Below are positions 16,644-25,631 of a stretch of DNA of 64,000 nt, in pieces; the first letter of the stretch is position 1, and each line of letters starts with the position of its first letter. The position numbers and the translations under genes are program-made. Under the pieces are notes generated by a model. The model did not search any database. It was given only the letters and a program-made list of their open reading frames with translations, and had not been told where the DNA came from. This DNA is from Pyrococcus sp. NA2 (lineage in GTDB: Archaea > Methanobacteriota_B > Thermococci > Thermococcales > Thermococcaceae): the NCBI RefSeq assembly GCF_000211475.1, contig NC_015474.1:1054001-1118000 (forward strand), in the 5' to 3' direction.

Positions 16644-17516
16644 TTAAACCTCTATAACCTTCCCGGCGTGAAGCTTCTCAAAGCCCTCCCCGAACTCCTT
16701 GGCAAAGAGCGCTTCCGCCCTAAGCCCGGTGCAGTGGCCAGCGTAGACCTTCTCAACCCTAATCTCCTTGAGGGCCTCAACGGTTTTCCTAATCCTATCA
16801 TCGCTCGCATCTATGAGATGAAAGCCACCAATTACTGCGTAAACCCTTTTGATGCCACTTATCCTCATTGCCTTCTTAACCATGCTGACTATTCCAGGAT
16901 GGGAGCATCCCCCGATGACGACGAGTCCCTTCCCTGTGTTAACGGCAAGCCCAATCTCATCACTGACTTCGTCCTCAACTACCCTTCCATTCTCAAGCTT
17001 GTACAGCTTTATCGTCGTGCTCCTCTCAAACTCGACCTTCTCCTCCTTAGATATCTCTCCCAGGGTGAAGACTCCTGGGGCCAACCTTATAGGATCCCTG
17101 CTGAGAATCCAAATGCCACCAAGCTTCTCAATCTCCTCTTTGGTTCCACCTCTAAGCGGTGGGATTCCCGCGTAGATGAACTCGGGCTCCATGGAGAAGC
17201 TAACCTTAAATATCTCCGGGTGCGCGAATATGGGTACCTCCTTGTTCATCTCCTTGACTATCCCAAGCAGGCCTCCGGTGTGGTCGAAGTGGCTGTGCGA
17301 TAGCACTATCATGTCGATTTCCCTGGGACTAATGCTAAGGAGCTTCATGTTGAAGAGTATTGGCTCTGCGTACGATGCGGTGTCGAAGAGTATCCTCTTG
17401 CCCTCGACTTCAATTAAGAAGGAGACCCCGTGCTGAGCTAGAAACGGGCTGTTGTATCCGGCATAATCATCCGCAAGCGTGTATATCCTCAACTTCTTAG
17501 CTTCGCCAACTTCCAT
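16644..17516 (-). CDS. MBL-fold metallo-hydrolase (dihydropterin-RFAP synthase-like)
   Basis: A 290-residue metallo-beta-lactamase-fold protein. The zinc motif is 'LSHSHFDHTGG' (HxHxDH), with later ligands in 'GGCSHPG' and 'GGFHL'. The layout resembles archaeal proteins annotated as dihydropteroate-type synthases (7,8-dihydropterin-6-methyl-4-ribofuranosylaminobenzene phosphate synthase), an enzyme of methanopterin-type cofactor synthesis, but MBL substrates are not safely predicted. The ATG at 17516 follows GGAGATGATAGC. Longer in-frame versions would run through tRNA-Gly and are artefacts. Confidence 0.85.
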   Translation of the reverse strand: MEVGEAKKLRIYTLADDYAGYNSPFLAQHGVSFLIEVEGKRILFDTASYAEPILFNMKLLSISPREIDMIVLSHSHFDHTGGLLGIVKEMNKEVPIFAHPEIFKVSFSMEPEFIYAGIPPLRGGTKEEIEKLGGIWILSRDPIRLAPGVFTLGEISKEEKVEFERSTTIKLYKLENGRVVEDEVSDEIGLAVNTGKGLVVIGGCSHPGIVSMVKKAMRISGIKRVYAVIGGFHLIDASDDRIRKTVEALKEIRVEKVYAGHCTGLRAEALFAKEFGEGFEKLHAGKVIEV

Positions 17517-17590
17517 GCTATCATCTCCTTCATTTAAGGAAGCAACGAAAATCTTATAAACCCACCCTTGAAGAGTAGATAACGGCCCGT

Positions 17591-17668
17591 GCGGTGGTAG
17601 TCTAGCCTGGCCTAGGACGCCACCCTGCCAAGGTGGAGACCCGGGTTCAAATCCCGGCCACCGCACCA
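17591..17668 (+). tRNA. tRNA-Gly(GCC)
   Basis: The acceptor stem GCGGTGG pairs with CCACCGC. The anticodon loop is CTGCCAA (anticodon GCC), and the T arm carries GGTTCAAATCC. The 3' CCA is encoded. A TATA element (TCTTATAAAC) lies ~35 bases upstream. Stems were checked by eye. Confidence 0.95.
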
Positions 17669-17772
17669 TACTTTTCTTCTCCATGAGGAGCCCACCCTTG
17701 GCTGAGTTGTGATGAGGCCTCGTGGGTGCCGAGAGGAAGGTTTTATAAGTCAACCTAACTAGATACATCTGA

Positions 17773-17850
17773 GCCCCGGTGGCCTAGCCTGGATAGGGCG
17801 CGAGGCTGCGGACCTCGAGGTCCGGGGTTCAAATCCCCGCCGGGGCGCCA
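17773..17850 (+). tRNA. tRNA-Arg(GCG)
   Basis: The acceptor stem GCCCCGG pairs with CCGGGGC. The anticodon arm CGAGG-CTGCGGA-CCTCG gives anticodon GCG (Arg, CGC codons). The T arm has GGTTCAAATCC. CCA is encoded. A TATA element (GTTTTATAAG) is ~33 bases upstream. Confidence 0.95.
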
Positions 17851-18586
17851 TCTTAGTTATTTTCTGCTGGCTAAGTTGTACTTGTTGCCTTAGAATAATT
17901 GGGGAGATTAACCTTTATTGTTTTCCTAGGAACAGAGGGTCTTTCTTATCCTTTTATTGTTCTCCAGAGAACATAAAAGCAATATTAAATTTGAATATAA
18001 AGTCAAGAGCCTGATTGAGCGACCTATGAGAAATTAGTGTTTGAAGCAACGCCTTGTCTCTATGCAGTTGAATTTTAGTGACTCCTGTATGCAGGACACA
18101 TTTTTGCAAGCCATAATTTTCTATAAAAAACAGAACCAGGACAGTGTCTATGACTAAGGTTGTGGAGAAATTATAGATGCGAAAGGGTCTTCTCTGCGGT
18201 GAGTCCACGAGGGATTCATTCCCCGGAGATTGTGTTAGTGCTGGACTTAGACCATCCATCCTTCTCAGTTCACTATGGCGGGACAACACCCACAGAGCCT
18301 CGTTCATAAACTTCATCAATTAGCGTTTGATTATGGGAATTGGAGCCCAAACACTTGTAAAGGATGACGAGTTGGAGTATGAAAGTTTAGGAAAATATCA
18401 TTTTGTTAAATTTGCGTTCTAACTAAGCGAGGCTTCATGCTAATGCAGCTATTGCTCTCTCAGGTTCCAAAACAAAGTTCTCAAAAACAACTTAGGTTAC
18501 CCACTAAGGTACCGAGCAACTGCATGCAGGGAGATTTTGCCCGATAGTGTTATATCCCTATCTCTCAAACTAATTCTGGTGATATT
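17851..18586. other. 736-bp stretch without a convincing gene
   Basis: Nothing here has both good coding character and a proper start. A minus-strand reading of 121 codons (17954-18319) lacks an SD and has a mixed composition. On the plus strand a short run starting at 18334 (MGIGAQTLVKDDELEYESLG and so on, 29 codons) looks protein-like and may be a gene fragment. The last ~40 bases are the ahcY promoter (GTGTTATATCCC, ~18548-18559). The region may be a graveyard of decayed genes between tRNA-Arg and ahcY. Confidence 0.5.
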
Positions 18587-19852
18587 ATGAACTGCACGAA
18601 GGATTACTGCGTTAAGGACATAACCTTAGCTCCAGAGGGAATGAAGAAGATCGAGTGGGTCTCTCGCTTCATGCCTGTTCTTCAACACATAAGGAAGGAG
18701 TTCGAGGAGAAGAAGCCCTTCAAGGGGGTTAGAATTGCAGCAACCCTTCATCTTGAGATGAAGACCGCCTTCCTTTTACTGACACTAAAGGCTGGAGGTG
18801 CTGAGGTCTCAGCTACAGCCAGCAACCCGCTCTCCACTCAAGACGACGTGGTTGCTGCTTTGGCAAAGGAGGGTATCAAAGTTTACGCTATAAGGGGCGA
18901 GAGCAAGGAGGAGTACTATGAGTTCATGAACAGGGCCTTGGACATAAGGCCCAACATAATAATCGACGATGGTGCCGACATGGTCGCTCTGGTTCACAAG
19001 GAAAGAACCGAGCTTTTAGACGAGATATGGGGAGCGAGCGAGGAGACAACTACTGGAGTGATAAGGTTAAGGGCCATGGAGAGGGACAAAGTGCTGAAAT
19101 TCCCCGTTATAGCTGTCAACGACTCTTACATGAAGTACCTCTTTGACAACCGCTATGGAACTGGACAGTCAACCTGGGATGGAATAATGAGGGCAACAAA
19201 CCTTCTAATAGCTGGTAAGAACGTGGTCGTGGTTGGTTACGGTTGGTGCGGTAGAGGAATAGCCATGAGGGCAAGGGGCCTGGGTGCAAACGTCATAGTC
19301 GTTGAGGTAGATCCTATAAAAGCTCTAGAGGCTAGGATGGATGGCTTCATGGTTATGAGCATGAAGGAGGCGGCAAAGATAGGGGACATCTTCGTCACGG
19401 CAACTGGAAACATAAAGTGCATACGCAGGGAGCACTTCGAGCTGATGAAGGATGGAGCGATAATGGCCAACGCAGGCCACTTCGATGTTGAGATATGGAA
19501 GCCCGATCTAGAGGAGTTGGCGGTTGAGATAAGCAATCCGAGGCCAAATATAACAGAATATAAACTTAAGGACGGTAGAAGGCTTTACTTGTTGGCAGAT
19601 GGAAGGCTAGTAAACTTGGTGGCTGCCGACGGTCATCCAGCGGAGATAATGGACATGAGCTTCGCTTTGCAGGCGAAGGCTGCGGAGTACATAAAGGACA
19701 ACCACGAGAGGCTTGAACCTAAGGTCTATGTGCTTCCCAGGGAGATCGATGAGATGGTTGCCAGGATAAAGCTTCAGTCAATGGGTATAAGCATAGAGGA
19801 GCTCACCGAGGAGCAGAAGAAATATCTAGAGAGCTGGGAGCATGGCACCTGA
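18587..19852 (+). CDS. ahcY: adenosylhomocysteinase (SAH hydrolase)
   Basis: Splits S-adenosylhomocysteine into adenosine and homocysteine, clearing the product of methyltransferases. It has 421 residues. The NAD-binding Rossmann motif is '[10 protein letters not shown]' and the catalytic region '[12 protein letters not shown]' and '[24 protein letters not shown]' is typical. The C-terminus 'YLESWEHGT' lacks the KPxxYRY tail of bacterial and eukaryotic enzymes, as usual in archaea. The ATG follows GGTGATATT. It overlaps trmO by 11 bases. Confidence 0.96.
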   Translation: MNCTKDYCVKDITLAPEGMKKIEWVSRFMPVLQHIRKEFEEKKPFKGVRIAATLHLEMKTAFLLLTLKAGGAEVSATASNPLSTQDDVVAALAKEGIKVYAIRGESKEEYYEFMNRALDIRPNIIIDDGADMVALVHKERTELLDEIWGASEETTTGVIRLRAMERDKVLKFPVIAVNDSYMKYLFDNRYGTGQSTWDGIMRATNLLIAGKNVVVVGYGWCGRGIAMRARGLGANVIVVEVDPIKALEARMDGFMVMSMKEAAKIGDIFVTATGNIKCIRREHFELMKDGAIMANAGHFDVEIWKPDLEELAVEISNPRPNITEYKLKDGRRLYLLADGRLVNLVAADGHPAEIMDMSFALQAKAAEYIKDNHERLEPKVYVLPREIDEMVARIKLQSMGISIEELTEEQKKYLESWEHGT

Positions 19853-20210
19853 AGTTTTTCCAGTTGGTTACATAAGAAAAGGTCGAATAGTCGAGATCTT
19901 GCCTGAGTTCACTGAGGCGATGGAGGGTCTAAAGGAGGGAGATATGATAAAGCTAATCCTCTGGTTCCATAAGAGTGATACTCCAGAAAAGAGAAGAACA
20001 CTCAAGGTTCATCCATACGGTGATCCTAGGAATCCGCTGAGGGGAGTATTTGCAACTCGCTCTCCAATAAGGCCAAATCCAATAGCGATATACACGGTGA
20101 GGATCAAGAGAATAGAGGGAAACAAGATATACATTGACGAGATAGATGCCTTTGAGGGAACACCTGTACTTGACATTAAAATTTTCGTCAAGCACTTGGA
20201 CTGTCCTTGA
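19842..20210 (+). CDS. trmO: TrmO/YaeB family tRNA (t6A37-N6)-methyltransferase
   Basis: A 122-residue protein of the TrmO (UPF0066/TsaA-like) family, which transfers a methyl group from SAM to N6 of t6A37 in tRNA. Family motifs are 'PVGYIRKGR' near the start, 'LILWFHKSD', and '[26 protein letters not shown]' in the SAM-binding beta barrel. It is a single-domain version without the bacterial C-terminal extension. It overlaps the upstream SAH hydrolase gene, a logical pairing because SAH is the reaction product. Confidence 0.9.
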   Translation: MAPEVFPVGYIRKGRIVEILPEFTEAMEGLKEGDMIKLILWFHKSDTPEKRRTLKVHPYGDPRNPLRGVFATRSPIRPNPIAIYTVRIKRIEGNKIYIDEIDAFEGTPVLDIKIFVKHLDCP

Positions 20211-20252
20211 GCACCAAACATTTATTTTATTTATCCTACTTTATGGTTAGGG

Positions 20253-21011
20253 ATGAGCATGGATGAGGAGTTCGACATAAGGGAGGCACTCGCGAATGGC
20301 GAGCATTTGGAGAAAATACTAATAATGGCAAAGTACGATGAGGAAGTTCTAAAGAAGCTGATAGAGTTACTTGATGATGACCTATGGACCGTGGCAAAGA
20401 ATGCCCTCTCGATAATAATGGTTATAGCAAGATCTAGGGAGGAACTTTACAAACCTCTTGTCAAGAAGCTGTTCGCTCTCTTAAAGAAGAGCGAAGCTGT
20501 CCCATTAACCCAGGAAATAGCTAGGGCCTTTGGACAGCTTGCAAAGGAGAAGCCCGAGTTGATAAGATCAATGATACCAGTTCTCTTCGCAAACTACAGA
20601 ATAGGTGATGAGAAGACGAGGATAAACGTTAGTTATGCCCTTGAGGAGATAGCAAAGGCCAATCCAATGTTGATGTCAACGATAGCAAAGGACTTTGCCA
20701 ATATGTTATCCTCGAAGAGAAGAGAGGAGAAGCTCGTCGCTTTGAGCTTCATAGAGGCTATGGGCGAGAATAGCTTTAGATACGTCAATCCATTCTTACC
20801 GAGGATAATCTCATTGCTTCACGATGAAGATGAGATAGTAAGGGCAAGTGCAGTTGAGGCTCTTGTTCACCTGGCCACACTTAACGATAAGCTCAGGAAG
20901 GTCGTCATAAAGAGACTTGAGGAGATGGACGATCAGAGCTATCTCGTCAACAAGGTCATAAAAGAGGGCCTTTCTAGGTTGTTGTTATTGGAGAGTCACT
21001 CTTCTCCCTGA
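20253..21011 (+). CDS. HEAT-repeat protein
   Basis: A 252-residue all-helical protein built of HEAT-like repeats, for example '[21 protein letters not shown]', '[21 protein letters not shown]', consistent with a protein-interaction scaffold. No catalytic motif. Start ATG 20253 or ATG 20259 (both in 'MSMDEE'); the SD is weak in either case. A TATA-like TTTATTTTATTTA lies ~30 bases upstream. The 3' end overlaps the convergent coiled-coil gene by 16 bases. Confidence 0.8.
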   Translation: MSMDEEFDIREALANGEHLEKILIMAKYDEEVLKKLIELLDDDLWTVAKNALSIIMVIARSREELYKPLVKKLFALLKKSEAVPLTQEIARAFGQLAKEKPELIRSMIPVLFANYRIGDEKTRINVSYALEEIAKANPMLMSTIAKDFANMLSSKRREEKLVALSFIEAMGENSFRYVNPFLPRIISLLHDEDEIVRASAVEALVHLATLNDKLRKVVIKRLEEMDDQSYLVNKVIKEGLSRLLLLESHSSP

Positions 21012-21946
21012 GTTTCTTCCATGAGCATCTTGACAGCCTTTGTTATCCTTTCAAGATCCTTCTTCAACTTCTCATTTTCCCTTTTCAGCTCTTCATTTTC
21101 CTTAACTAAATTCTCCATTGTCTTTGCAAGTTCCTCAACCTTTGACTTGGGAATGTAATTGTTTTCTATTATTCTGAGGGCCTCCTTGATATCGTAACTT
21201 CCGGTTATCTTAGCCAATCTTACCCTAATCTCCTTTATCTCCTCTGCAAGCTTCCCATACTCGCTGACTTTCTTTTCAATCTCCTCCACCTCTTTTACGC
21301 TCTCCTGCATCTTTGAAAGCTTTTCCCTTAACTCCTTGATTATTCTTTCTCTGTTCTCAAGCCTCCTCTTAAGCTCGACGTTCTCCCTAACGAGGGAATC
21401 ATACTTTGTTATAAACTCTTTAATTATTCCTGGGTTCAGGTGAGCACCCTCTTTTACCTTTTCTTCAACGAGTTCCTCTATCTTTTTCTCTAGGCTGTTC
21501 ATGAGCCTTTTCTCTAGACTTTCAGCTATCTCAACAGGAAACGACAGCATCCTCTCCTCAAGTTCACTTATTCTAGGGAGAACTCTCTCGACATTTGTTA
21601 CGACGACGGTTCTCTTATCGAGCTCGTCAACTAGATCCTTAATAGCCTTTATCTCCTTTTCAACTCTCTTAAAGTTATTTTCAGTCTCCGTTTTTAAGGA
21701 GTCTAGCTTTGAGGAGAGGTTATATATCCTCTCGCTCAGCTCTTCAATATTCAAGTTAATCTCCCTCTTCAGGGCAACGAGGGACATTAATGCGAGAATT
21801 GAATAATCTCCCAGTCTTTCGGAGTCAGCAAGTGCATTCTTAACGCTTTCCCACTCCTTAAGCTCTTTTAACCCCTCAATTACCTCAGGGTAGTGCTCCT
21901 GAAGAAAGGCCCATGTAACCCTTCCCTCCTTTTTGCCTCTGAACAT
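20996..21946 (-). CDS. long coiled-coil protein
   Basis: A 316-residue protein that is mostly heptad coiled coil from about residue 60 to the end (for example '[19 protein letters not shown]', '[20 protein letters not shown]'). The N-terminal ~55 residues ('[23 protein letters not shown]') form a small non-coiled domain. There is no signal peptide or membrane span. It could be a structural or SMC-like accessory protein, but nothing fixes the role. Convergent with the HEAT-repeat gene. Confidence 0.75.
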   Translation of the reverse strand: MFRGKKEGRVTWAFLQEHYPEVIEGLKELKEWESVKNALADSERLGDYSILALMSLVALKREINLNIEELSERIYNLSSKLDSLKTETENNFKRVEKEIKAIKDLVDELDKRTVVVTNVERVLPRISELEERMLSFPVEIAESLEKRLMNSLEKKIEELVEEKVKEGAHLNPGIIKEFITKYDSLVRENVELKRRLENRERIIKELREKLSKMQESVKEVEEIEKKVSEYGKLAEEIKEIRVRLAKITGSYDIKEALRIIENNYIPKSKVEELAKTMENLVKENEELKRENEKLKKDLERITKAVKMLMEETQGEE

Positions 21947-22109
21947 GTTCTCTCCCCTATTTTTTAAATATCTTTAACATTATATTTAAGGTTTCTCTTG
22001 ATTTGTTGGATAGTTCCCAGTTGAAGATTGCCCAACACCTCAACGAAATATTTATTAGTTCTCCATGCATTATAATATTTGGGCAAAAAATACTCAAGGG
22101 TGATGTCCA

Positions 22110-22436
22110 GTGCCACCAGTAATTGACCCCCATGTATTACGATCACTCCACAGGAGTGAACTGAGGAGAAGGATTCTTCAGTACCTTTATGAAATCTATC
22201 CTTCTGCGACTTACCTTAGCGAGATAGCTAGAGTCGTTGGTTCTGACCCTTCTAATGTGAGGGGGGCTCTAGTTGGTTTGGGGAATCGTTACAATGGTGA
22301 GAGCTCCCTCGTTTATCTTGGCCTTGTTGAGGAGATTAGGAATAATGGGTTCAAATACTACAGATTAACCGAATATGGGAAGAAAGTTGTTGAGATGTTG
22401 AAGGATTACCAAGCCTACTACAGAAAGTTCATGTGA
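22110..22436 (+). CDS. earA: EarA-like archaellum operon transcription regulator (wHTH)
   Basis: A 108-residue winged-helix protein. The HTH is 'TYLSEIARVVGSDPSNVRGALVGLG', followed by the wing 'LVYLGLVEEIRNNGFKYYRLTEYGKKV'. Its composition and its place just upstream of the archaellum genes match EarA, the activator of fla transcription described in Methanococcus and Pyrococcus. The start is GTG 22110, five bases after GGTGAT. It overlaps nothing and is followed 10 bases later by the methyltransferase gene. Palindromic TACATA-type boxes, the reported EarA target sequence, lie before the first flagellin gene. Confidence 0.82.
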   Translation: MPPVIDPHVLRSLHRSELRRRILQYLYEIYPSATYLSEIARVVGSDPSNVRGALVGLGNRYNGESSLVYLGLVEEIRNNGFKYYRLTEYGKKVVEMLKDYQAYYRKFM

Positions 22437-22446
22437 GGTGTTAGCA

Positions 22447-23409
22447 ATGAGACTTGAAGAGCTAATAAGAACCGTTGATGCGAACATAAACCACATGATA
22501 AGTTTAAGTGTCCTTAACCTAGCCCAGCTTGGGATAAAGTATGGAATATTCAAGATAGTTGCCTCAAGGCCAAGCTACAATGAGCTGCTGTCTCAGATAA
22601 GGGTTCCTAACAAGCCATTGCTCAAGAGATTGGTTGAACATCTTAAGGCTTTGGGAATAATTGAGGAAACTCCAAACAGTCTTATCTTGAATGGCTTCTC
22701 TTACGTCTTGAAGTTCCCAAAGGAAGATTACATGTTACTTCTCTCAGACTGGATACCAATTTGGGAGGAAATATACAAGATGATAGACTTTGCGTTAATC
22801 TCTTACAATCATCCATACGTTCTCATGGACTTCGACAAGGATGCCGATTTCTGGGACATAAGGTTGTCCTCATCGTTCCATAGTGTTTACAGGGAGGGAA
22901 TTCTTAGGTTAGGAGAGATAAGGGAAGACAGCTATGTCCTTGACTTGGGCTGTGGTTCGGTATCTCCCGTCTACTTTGGAAAGTTCATAAGTGAGGATGG
23001 AAAGTACCTAGGAATTGATTATTCACCGGGATTGCTCGAGATAGCTAGGAGCAGAGTTGAGAGAGAAGGACTGCCCGTTGAGCTGAAGGAGATGGATGTA
23101 GCTTTAATAAAGCCTAGAACTAGGTATGACGTTGCCATAATGAGCTTCCTCCTTGAGTACGTGGAGAACAGGAGGGAAGTCCTAAGGAAGGTATTGGATG
23201 CGTTGAACTCTGGAGGAAAGCTGATAATAGTTGATGCCTTCAGGGATGAATTCGAGAACATTGAGGCAATGGAATTCTTTGAGGGATTGAATAGTTCCTT
23301 CGTTGGCTATCCGGCTAGAGGTGAAATTAAGAGGTTAATCCTAGAAGAGGGCTTTGACGTTAGCTTCGAGGATTATGGTAAGAGCTTCCTCGTCGTTAAG
23401 AAGCTTTGA
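22447..23409 (+). CDS. SAM-dependent methyltransferase of the archaellum locus (wHTH-methyltransferase)
   Basis: A 320-residue protein of the O-methyltransferase type. It has an N-terminal winged-helix/dimerisation part ('VASRPSYNELLSQIRVPNKPLLKRLVEHL') and a class I SAM-binding domain with motif I 'VLDLGCGSVSP' near residue 165 and 'YLGIDYSPGLLEIAR' after it. ATG 22447 follows GAGGTG with a 6-base spacer; GTG 22438 is less likely. A methyltransferase in this position has been noted with the P. furiosus archaellum operon. The substrate (flagellin, its glycan, or a lipid) is unknown. A T-rich run follows its stop. Confidence 0.8.
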   Translation: MRLEELIRTVDANINHMISLSVLNLAQLGIKYGIFKIVASRPSYNELLSQIRVPNKPLLKRLVEHLKALGIIEETPNSLILNGFSYVLKFPKEDYMLLLSDWIPIWEEIYKMIDFALISYNHPYVLMDFDKDADFWDIRLSSSFHSVYREGILRLGEIREDSYVLDLGCGSVSPVYFGKFISEDGKYLGIDYSPGLLEIARSRVEREGLPVELKEMDVALIKPRTRYDVAIMSFLLEYVENRREVLRKVLDALNSGGKLIIVDAFRDEFENIEAMEFFEGLNSSFVGYPARGEIKRLILEEGFDVSFEDYGKSFLVVKKL

Positions 23410-23427
23410 TTCTTTCTTCCTTTTGTA
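23410..23427 (+). terminator. T-rich terminator after the methyltransferase gene
   Basis: The stop is followed by a pyrimidine-rich, T-rich run (TTCTTTCTTCCTTTTG), the usual signal for archaeal termination. It separates the earA-methyltransferase unit from the flagellin promoter. Confidence 0.5.
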
Positions 23428-23436
23428 GTATTAACC

Positions 23437-23506
23437 TACATATGTAGCTACACATGTACTTCAATTTTTACAAGCACTTCCACACACAAAAAATGGATTT
23501 ATATCC
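23437..23506 (+). promoter_or_regulatory. archaellum promoter with two TACATA palindromes
   Basis: TACATATGTA (23437-23446) is a perfect palindrome and TACACATGTA (23449-23458) a close copy; centres are 12 bases apart. TACATA is the reported EarA recognition hexamer. A BRE/TATA element GGATTTATATCC (23495-23506) follows ~40 bases later, and transcription should start near 23530, ahead of the SD AGGAGGTG at 23539. Confidence 0.7.
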
Positions 23507-23553
23507 AGCTATTTTTAGAAGATATTGAAAAACTTCCAAGGAGGTGCTGGGCA

Positions 23554-24204
23554 GTGCCAAGAAGGGGTGCGATTGGTATTGGTACCCTTATAGTGTTTAT
23601 TGCCATGGTGTTAGTGGCTGCAGTGGCTGCAGCAGTGCTCATTAACACAAGTGGCTACCTCCAACAGAAGAGCCAAGCAACTGGAAGAGAAACCACTGAA
23701 GAGGTAGCCAGCGGAATAAAAGTAGAAAGGATTATCGGAAAGACCGATAGTAACAAGGAGTACATCCAGTACCTTGCTATATACGTCAGTCCAAATGCTG
23801 GTTCAGCTGGCATAGATCTCAAGAACACCAAGATAATAATCAGTAATGGAACTGTGCAGGCTGTTCTCAGCTACAATTCAAACGCCTACACAGATGGAGT
23901 TGTTTCAGACGTATTCAATACAAGCCTAGGTGCATGGAACAACCTGAATAATCCTACTACCGAGTTTGGTATCATTGTCCTCCAGGATGCTGATGACTCA
24001 GTTAAACAGAATTATCCAACTCTTAACAAGGGAGATCTTGTAGTTCTTACAGTACAAGTGGGTAACAATGGTGTCTTCGGAGCTAATGGTATTAAACCGA
24101 GAACTAAGATAATCGGCAAGGTAGTTCCTGAGTTCGGCGCTCCAGGAGTTATCGAGTTCACAACCCCAAGCACATATACTGATGAGGTTATGACCTTGCA
24201 GTGA
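23554..24204 (+). CDS. flaB: archaellin (flagellin) 1
   Basis: A 216-residue archaellin, the filament subunit of the archaellum. A class III prepilin leader 'MPRRG' is followed by the hydrophobic polymerisation helix '[24 protein letters not shown]'; cleavage by the prepilin peptidase FlaK is expected after G5. The C-terminal domain is a beta sandwich with NxS/T sequons. GTG start at 23554 behind AGGAGGTGCTGGGCA. It is the first gene after the regulated promoter. Its 5' 159 bases and a 59-base 3' block are identical to the next gene. Confidence 0.95.
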   Translation: MPRRGAIGIGTLIVFIAMVLVAAVAAAVLINTSGYLQQKSQATGRETTEEVASGIKVERIIGKTDSNKEYIQYLAIYVSPNAGSAGIDLKNTKIIISNGTVQAVLSYNSNAYTDGVVSDVFNTSLGAWNNLNNPTTEFGIIVLQDADDSVKQNYPTLNKGDLVVLTVQVGNNGVFGANGIKPRTKIIGKVVPEFGAPGVIEFTTPSTYTDEVMTLQ

Positions 24205-24383
24205 GGAGGTGAGAAAATGAGGAAGGGTGCGATTGGTATTGGTACCCTTATAGTGTTTATTGCCATGGTGTTAGTGGCTGCAGTGGCTGCAGCAGTGCTC
24301 ATTAACACAAGTGGCTACCTCCAACAGAAGAGCCAAGCAACTGGAAGAGAAACCACTGAAGAGGTAGCCAGCGGAATAAAAGT
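23565..24383 (+). repeat. exact 159-bp repeat shared by the first two flagellin genes
   Basis: Bases 23565-23723 are identical to 24225-24383 (offset exactly 660). A second identical block of 59 bases is 24121-24179 versus 24817-24875. Between them the genes differ strongly. The third and fourth flagellin genes encode almost the same N-terminus but with many synonymous changes. Confidence 0.9.
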
Positions 24384-24900
24384 TGTCAGCGTGTATGGTT
24401 ATGCTCCATACAGTTCAACAAGTGGAACATATGGGAACATTACTAGATTGGCAATTTACGTTACTCCAAATGCTGGTTCAGCTGGCATAGACCTCAAGAA
24501 CACAAGAATACTGCTCTCAGATGGTAGGATAGAGGCCTCTCTAGCTTACGACCCAGACACAATACAAGATGCCTACACGAATGCTTCAGTTAGCAACATC
24601 TTTAGCGAGACTATTGGAAGTGGAAGTGAGCTATTCAATTGGAGCAAGCTTGATGCTACTCACTTTGGTATTATCGTGATTCAGGATGCCGATAACTCAG
24701 TAAAGGAGAACTATCCAACTCTCAACAAGGGAGATATCGTAGTTTTGGCAGTTAATGCCGAAAAGGTATTCTCAACAACAAGTGGTATTCCACCAAGGAC
24801 TAAGATAACAGGAGAAGTAGTTCCTGAGTTCGGCGCTCCAGGAGTTATCGAGTTCACAACCCCAAGCACATATACCGAGAGCACTATGGAACTTCAGTAA
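24217..24900 (+). CDS. flaB: archaellin (flagellin) 2
   Basis: A 227-residue archaellin with leader 'MRKG' and mature start '[10 protein letters not shown]'. The N-terminal ~53 residues and the C-terminal ~20 residues are the same as in archaellin 1, while the middle is distinct ('[19 protein letters not shown]'). The ATG lies 12 bases after the previous stop, behind GAGGAGGTGAGAAA. Sequons such as N-I-T and N-A-S suggest glycosylation of the surface domain. It is followed by a T-rich gap before archaellin 3. Confidence 0.95.
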   Translation: MRKGAIGIGTLIVFIAMVLVAAVAAAVLINTSGYLQQKSQATGRETTEEVASGIKVVSVYGYAPYSSTSGTYGNITRLAIYVTPNAGSAGIDLKNTRILLSDGRIEASLAYDPDTIQDAYTNASVSNIFSETIGSGSELFNWSKLDATHFGIIVIQDADNSVKENYPTLNKGDIVVLAVNAEKVFSTTSGIPPRTKITGEVVPEFGAPGVIEFTTPSTYTESTMELQ

Positions 24901-24929
24901 CTTCTTAGCCTTCTTTCCGTTAACTTCTT

Positions 24930-24950
24930 ACATCTTTTTTATTTTTCTTG
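24930..24950 (+). terminator. T-rich partial terminator inside the flagellin cluster
   Basis: The 73-base gap between archaellins 2 and 3 contains CATCTTTTTTATTTTTCTTG, a strong T-run of the kind that stops archaeal RNA polymerase. It could make a short abundant mRNA for archaellins 1-2 and leave less read-through for the rest of the operon. Confidence 0.55.
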
Positions 24951-24973
24951 ATTAACCAACGGGGGGTGATACC

Positions 24974-25621
24974 TTGAGAAAAGGAGCAATAGGCATTGGA
25001 ACATTGATAGTCTTCATTGCGATGGTATTGGTGGCTGCAGTAGCTGCAGGAGTTATCATAGGAACTGCAGGTTATCTACAACAGAAAGCCCAGGCTGCTG
25101 GTAGGCAGACAACTCAAGAAGTCGCCAGCGGTATAAAAATAGTGAATGTCTATGGGCATGTGAATACAACTCCCCCAAGCAATGGAACCATAGTTAAGAT
25201 GGCAATCCTCATAACTCCAAATGCAGGGAGCTCTGGCATTGATCTAAGCAATGTTAAAGTTGTCCTCAGTGATGGAAAGAGGTTGGCCGTCTATAACTAC
25301 AGTGGTTACCTTTACACTGGCAAGATACTTGACCTCTTCAATCTGTCTGAGGCTTGGGATAAAGCGAAGAATGGAAGCTTTGCAATAGCCGTCATAAATG
25401 ATATAGGATCACAGATGGAAGACACTCATCCAACGTTAGAGTGGGGGGACACGGTTGCATTACTACTGAGGACAGATGACGTGTTCACGTATGAAGGCAA
25501 GGGAGGTATTGGACCTTCAACTAAGATCGTTGGCAAGGTAATTCCGGATGCAGGTGCCGCGGGGGTTATAGACTTCACAACTCCATCAACCTTCGGATAC
25601 AATGTTATAGAACTACAGTGA
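24974..25621 (+). CDS. flaB: archaellin (flagellin) 3
   Basis: A 215-residue archaellin with leader 'MRKG' from a TTG start behind GGGGGGTGATACC. The N-terminal helix carries '[30 protein letters not shown]', slightly different from archaellins 1-2. It shares the motif '[14 protein letters not shown]' and the C-terminal '[10 protein letters not shown]'. It may have its own, weaker transcription or depend on read-through past the upstream T-run. Likely a minor or basal filament subunit, by inference. Confidence 0.93.
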   Translation: MRKGAIGIGTLIVFIAMVLVAAVAAGVIIGTAGYLQQKAQAAGRQTTQEVASGIKIVNVYGHVNTTPPSNGTIVKMAILITPNAGSSGIDLSNVKVVLSDGKRLAVYNYSGYLYTGKILDLFNLSEAWDKAKNGSFAIAVINDIGSQMEDTHPTLEWGDTVALLLRTDDVFTYEGKGGIGPSTKIVGKVIPDAGAAGVIDFTTPSTFGYNVIELQ

Positions 25622-25631
25622 GGTGGTCTAG

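Noticed and set aside
16669-17303. 211-codon plus-strand frame opposite the MBL-fold gene
   Set aside because: The opposite strand encodes intact HxHxDH zinc motifs; this frame shows no domain and no promoter.
17517-17768. N-terminal extension of the MBL-fold protein to 374 residues
   Set aside because: It passes through tRNA-Gly on the opposite strand; the ATG at 17516 has a proper SD and the family starts there.
17954-18319. 121-codon minus-strand frame between tRNA-Arg and ahcY
   Set aside because: No SD, mixed composition, no recognisable domain; kept only as part of the unexplained gap.
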